From the NCBI RefSeq assembly GCF_028858725.1, contig NC_084767.1:33735395-33799394 (forward strand): a stretch of DNA of 64,000 nt, in the 5' to 3' direction. Positions within the stretch are counted from its first letter, which is position 1; every line of letters begins with the position of its first letter. Both the position numbers and the translations under genes were made by a program. The stretch comes from Colius striatus. Lineage: Eukaryota > Chordata > Aves > Coliiformes > Coliidae. Of this stretch, positions 62,376 through 64,000 are shown piece after piece. The notes beneath the pieces are model-generated. The model did not search any database and was not told the DNA's origin. It saw only the letters and a list, made by a program, of their open reading frames with translations.

Positions 62376-64000
62376 TTAGTGCCTTGTTGTTACACTGAGC
62401 ACAGCTTTAATCTGTGCTGTGGGAATCATGCAGTAAGTCATTCAGGTATTGTGTATTCTTGTTCTACCTACATTAGTCACAATGTAAAGTCATTTCACAT
62501 TCACGTGAAATAACACGTAATCCTTCAAGAAATACCAAGTGTCTTATGCTACTGCAGCCTGTGAACCTGAGTCTAAAATGGGAATTTGAGAAACAGCGAG
62601 CAATAGATAGTTTATCAGTCAGAGAAAAGTACTACTGATTATATCATCAAAGGAAGAAACTTTGTCTATATAAGCAGCCTTGAATCCTTTTGAATGGTGT
62701 TCTGCACTTGTTACTGTAGTGAAGTGGCAGGAATATTGGGCCTTCCAACAGTAGACCTCAGCCAGGTGAAGCATCCTGTGATTTCTTCCAAAGCCAATTT
62801 CTTGCAATTTTTCATGCAAAAATTCACTAGGTTTTAGTCTCTCTTGCACAAGGAATATTTGAACAACAAGCCTTTGCTTAATCAGTCTAGTAATGTAGAG
62901 TGACTTCACGGTGTTAGGCTGAAAAGTAAGTTGGTGGTCTTTTTTCCACCTGTGCATTATATGCCATGTTGCAGCAAAGGTAGAATCAACATCCCACAAA
63001 TGCAAATTGAAGTACTGCAATACGGTAAAAACCTTGCTGAAAAGCACTAAAAACATTTGCTAGGACTCTGTTTTCTGTTCCAAAATCTCATTACCCAATA
63101 GGACTTGCAGAAAGTATCCCACTGAGCTATGGTTAGTCCATCCGTTGTACCCTGGCATGAGAGAACCAGTGACTCAGTGAGCAGAGCAGTCAGCTATGAA
63201 ATGCAAAATTTTCTGATTTGGATTTGATCTGTGTTGATGTGCAAGATGTGCATACCATAGAGTATGCACTGGCAAGCAGTTCTGCCACAATGTTTACAAA
63301 CATTATGGTGTTTTCCCATGAGTCAGGTATGTTGACAGTCCATCATTAGGAGCTGGAGCAGGCAGGAGGAGGGAGGGACCCTTTGTGACATAAAGCTTCT
63401 GTACTAGAAAACAGAGAGACTGGTTATGAAATCATGTGAGTTGTCTGGATATGAGATGAGCATAATTTTTCATATAGTGTCACCTTTTCCATCCATAGTA
63501 GATTGCAATTATGAAATGTTCTCATTTTGAATTAAAATTCGATTAATGTCATAAGTATCTCTCTAAGCTTATCTGCATATTTCATAGTTTTCTACTAAGC
63601 AACAAACTAATCAATACTTTCCAAACTAATCAGTTCATACTGTCACAAGAGACATGATGCAAGTAACTATGCTTTAATTCAACTTCTAAACAAGAAGGAA
63701 AAAACCTAGATTGAACAAAAAGAGGCTTATCATGAACTCATGAATTGACAATCGTGATTAATGAAGGATCTCTGGGAGAATATGTGCTTAAATCTCTTGC
63801 CTGCGACCCTTTTACTGGGCACAGCAGAAAAATAAGCACACATACTGCTGTGGTATGTTGACCCAGCCAGCAGCCAAGAATCTCTTATCTCCAGCATCCT
63901 CTCCTAATCAAATCTGTTATCACTTCCACGTATTTTAAAGAAAATCTTTTCTCTTAGACAATTTCACTAATAAATACATAAGTCTTGGGTTTCTATTTAT
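62376..64000. other. Intergenic DNA at right end
   Basis: AT-rich. One 145-codon minus-strand open frame (62619-63056) is present but has no recognised family or splice context. Nothing else supported. Confidence 0.35.

Noticed and set aside
1-64000. CRISPR arrays, bacterial-type operons, phage genes, rRNA or tRNA genes
   Set aside because: None were seen. The exon-intron structure and CR1 repeats show vertebrate nuclear DNA, and no tRNA A-box/B-box pair was noticed by eye, though a covariance-model scan would be needed to exclude tRNAs.

Overview
The window looks like ordinary nuclear DNA from a bird. It has intron-containing vertebrate genes with GT-AG splice sites, CpG-island promoters in an AT-rich background, CR1-type LINEs as the main repeat, and LTRs of a bird ERVL-like type. 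I cannot name the species. Three protein genes are recognised, in the order and orientation I recall from human 2q33.1: C2orf69 homologue (+), TYW5 (-), MAIP1 (+). All exon boundaries below were read by hand from splice sites and reading frame, and all three coding regions join without any frame conflict.

Layout. 1-2190: upstream intergenic DNA, nothing recognised. 2190-3060: CpG island with a perfect CRE palindrome. C2orf69 coding exons are 2487-2792 and 4265-5104 (381 aa), followed by a 3'UTR of up to about 2.3 kb. 7.4-14.9 kb: a convergent intergenic gap holding a solo LTR (10428-11423, 5-bp target duplication) and a CR1 3' end. TYW5 occupies 15010-23218 on the minus strand (8 coding exons, 318 aa). 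A 248-bp GC-rich divergent promoter then leads into MAIP1 (23467-31943, 5 coding exons, 249 aa). MAIP1's last intron carries about 2.3 kb of CR1 sequence. 32.0-64.0 kb: a gene-poor stretch with CR1 fragments, a second copy of the same solo-LTR family in reverse orientation (44133-45095), a related LTR with internal tandem repeats (48173-49293), simple repeats, and two weak candidate exons.

Function. C2orf69 and MAIP1 are mitochondrial proteins: C2orf69 is a predicted serine-hydrolase-fold protein, and MAIP1 is a partner of the matrix AAA protease AFG3L2. TYW5 is the JmjC-type 2-oxoglutarate/Fe(II) hydroxylase of wybutosine biosynthesis in tRNA-Phe. They are neighbours through conserved synteny and a shared promoter, not an operon.

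I found no evidence of a new gene system. The most unusual structure is an inverted pair of about 1.5-kb units (29509-31056 and 41678-43173). Each joins the same roughly 410-bp non-CR1 segment to the same point in a CR1 element. A second oddity is a CR1 copy whose middle part is inverted exactly at a 16-bp palindrome.
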